39,533 nt of DNA from positions 1-39,533 of the forward strand of contig JAFSRD010000001.1 in NCBI GenBank assembly GCA_017446265.1, written 5' to 3'. The position numbers and the translations under genes are program-made. The notes beneath the pieces were generated by a model. It was given only the letters and a program-made list of their open reading frames with translations. It was not told where the DNA came from and ran no database searches. Source of the DNA: Treponema sp. GTDB lineage: Bacteria; Spirochaetota; Spirochaetia; Treponematales; Treponemataceae. Below, in pieces: positions 39,426-39,533 of this stretch (positions are counted from its first letter, which is position 1; each line of letters opens with the position of its first letter).

Positions 39426-39455
39426 AAGCACCAATTCAACTGAACAGGAGGGTGT

Positions 39456-39533
39456 ATGAGCCTAAAACGAATTGCTGTGCTATTTTTAGCACTTTTTGGT
39501 TTCTGCTTTGCAGCCTGCAAGCAAGTAGTCGAA
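39456..39533 (+). CDS. Lipoprotein, N-terminal part only (cut by window end)
   Basis: Twenty-six codons are visible: a basic start, a hydrophobic core (IAVLFLALFGFCF) and the lipobox FAAC, followed by KQVVE. AGGAGG precedes ATG 39456. The signal resembles that of the DUF6273-like lipoprotein at 12.2 kb, but the mature part is outside the window, so no domain can be named. Confidence 0.75.
   Translation, partial: MSLKRIAVLFLALFGFCFAACKQVVE

Overview
The window looks like a chromosomal segment of a Treponema-type spirochaete. No rRNA is present, so the assignment rests on gene content. The elongation factor G is of the spirochaete/mitochondrial-EFG1 type, there is an excisionase-type HTH fused to a PtsN-like EIIA domain, there are two predicted outer-membrane beta-barrel proteins, and there are lipoproteins with relaxed lipoboxes. 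Genus and species are inference only.

Layout. 1-3.4 kb: tail of a probable ABC-transporter ATPase, a terminator, an RNB-type exoribonuclease and mnmA. 3.4-9.5 kb: an orphan MetQ-like lipoprotein; a minus-strand pair (beta-propeller membrane protein and degenerate M23/LytM protein); cytidine deaminase; HTH-EIIA regulator; an exported transglutaminase-like protein; an RluA-type pseudouridine synthase. 9.4-10.8 kb: an exported flavodoxin followed by a DUF4405-like membrane cytochrome. 10.8-13.4 kb is the accessory island: a VapBC toxin-antitoxin pair, a 60-bp tandem array, a MITE-like element and a DUF6273-like lipoprotein. 13.4-18.3 kb: tRNA-Leu(GAG), a DUF554 membrane protein and the oadGAB sodium-pumping decarboxylase operon. 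18.4-28 kb: an alpha/beta hydrolase, a short rubredoxin, tRNA-Pro(GGG), galK, a small P-loop ATPase, fusA, an outer-membrane protein, a SPOR protein and a nitroreductase. 27.5-34 kb is a minus-strand DNA replication/repair run: type-4 uracil-DNA glycosylase, priA, polA and coaE. 34-39.5 kb: a Wzi-like outer-membrane protein overlapping an MGDG-synthase-like glycosyltransferase, thiI, a YhhQ-type queuosine-precursor transporter, and the start of another lipoprotein.

Connections. Three tRNA-modification functions sit here (MnmA 2-thiouridine, ThiI 4-thiouridine, YhhQ queuosine precursor uptake). OadGAB couples decarboxylation to sodium export, and its alpha subunit carries two biotinyl domains. 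Flavodoxin plus DUF4405 suggests an extracytoplasmic flavin/haem electron-transfer pair.

The main signal that feature types do not name is a recurring promoter layout. In about ten genes a sigma70-like -35/-10 pair (spacer 17 or 18) ends only 5-9 bases before the start codon and there is no Shine-Dalgarno sequence, which predicts leaderless or nearly leaderless mRNAs. Other genes in the same window have standard leaders with AGGAGG. A second signal is the structured repeat island at 11.56-12.04 kb, with tandem 60-bp hairpin units and a terminal-inverted-repeat element containing two internal hairpins. Functions are assigned from motifs read by eye; no database search was possible.
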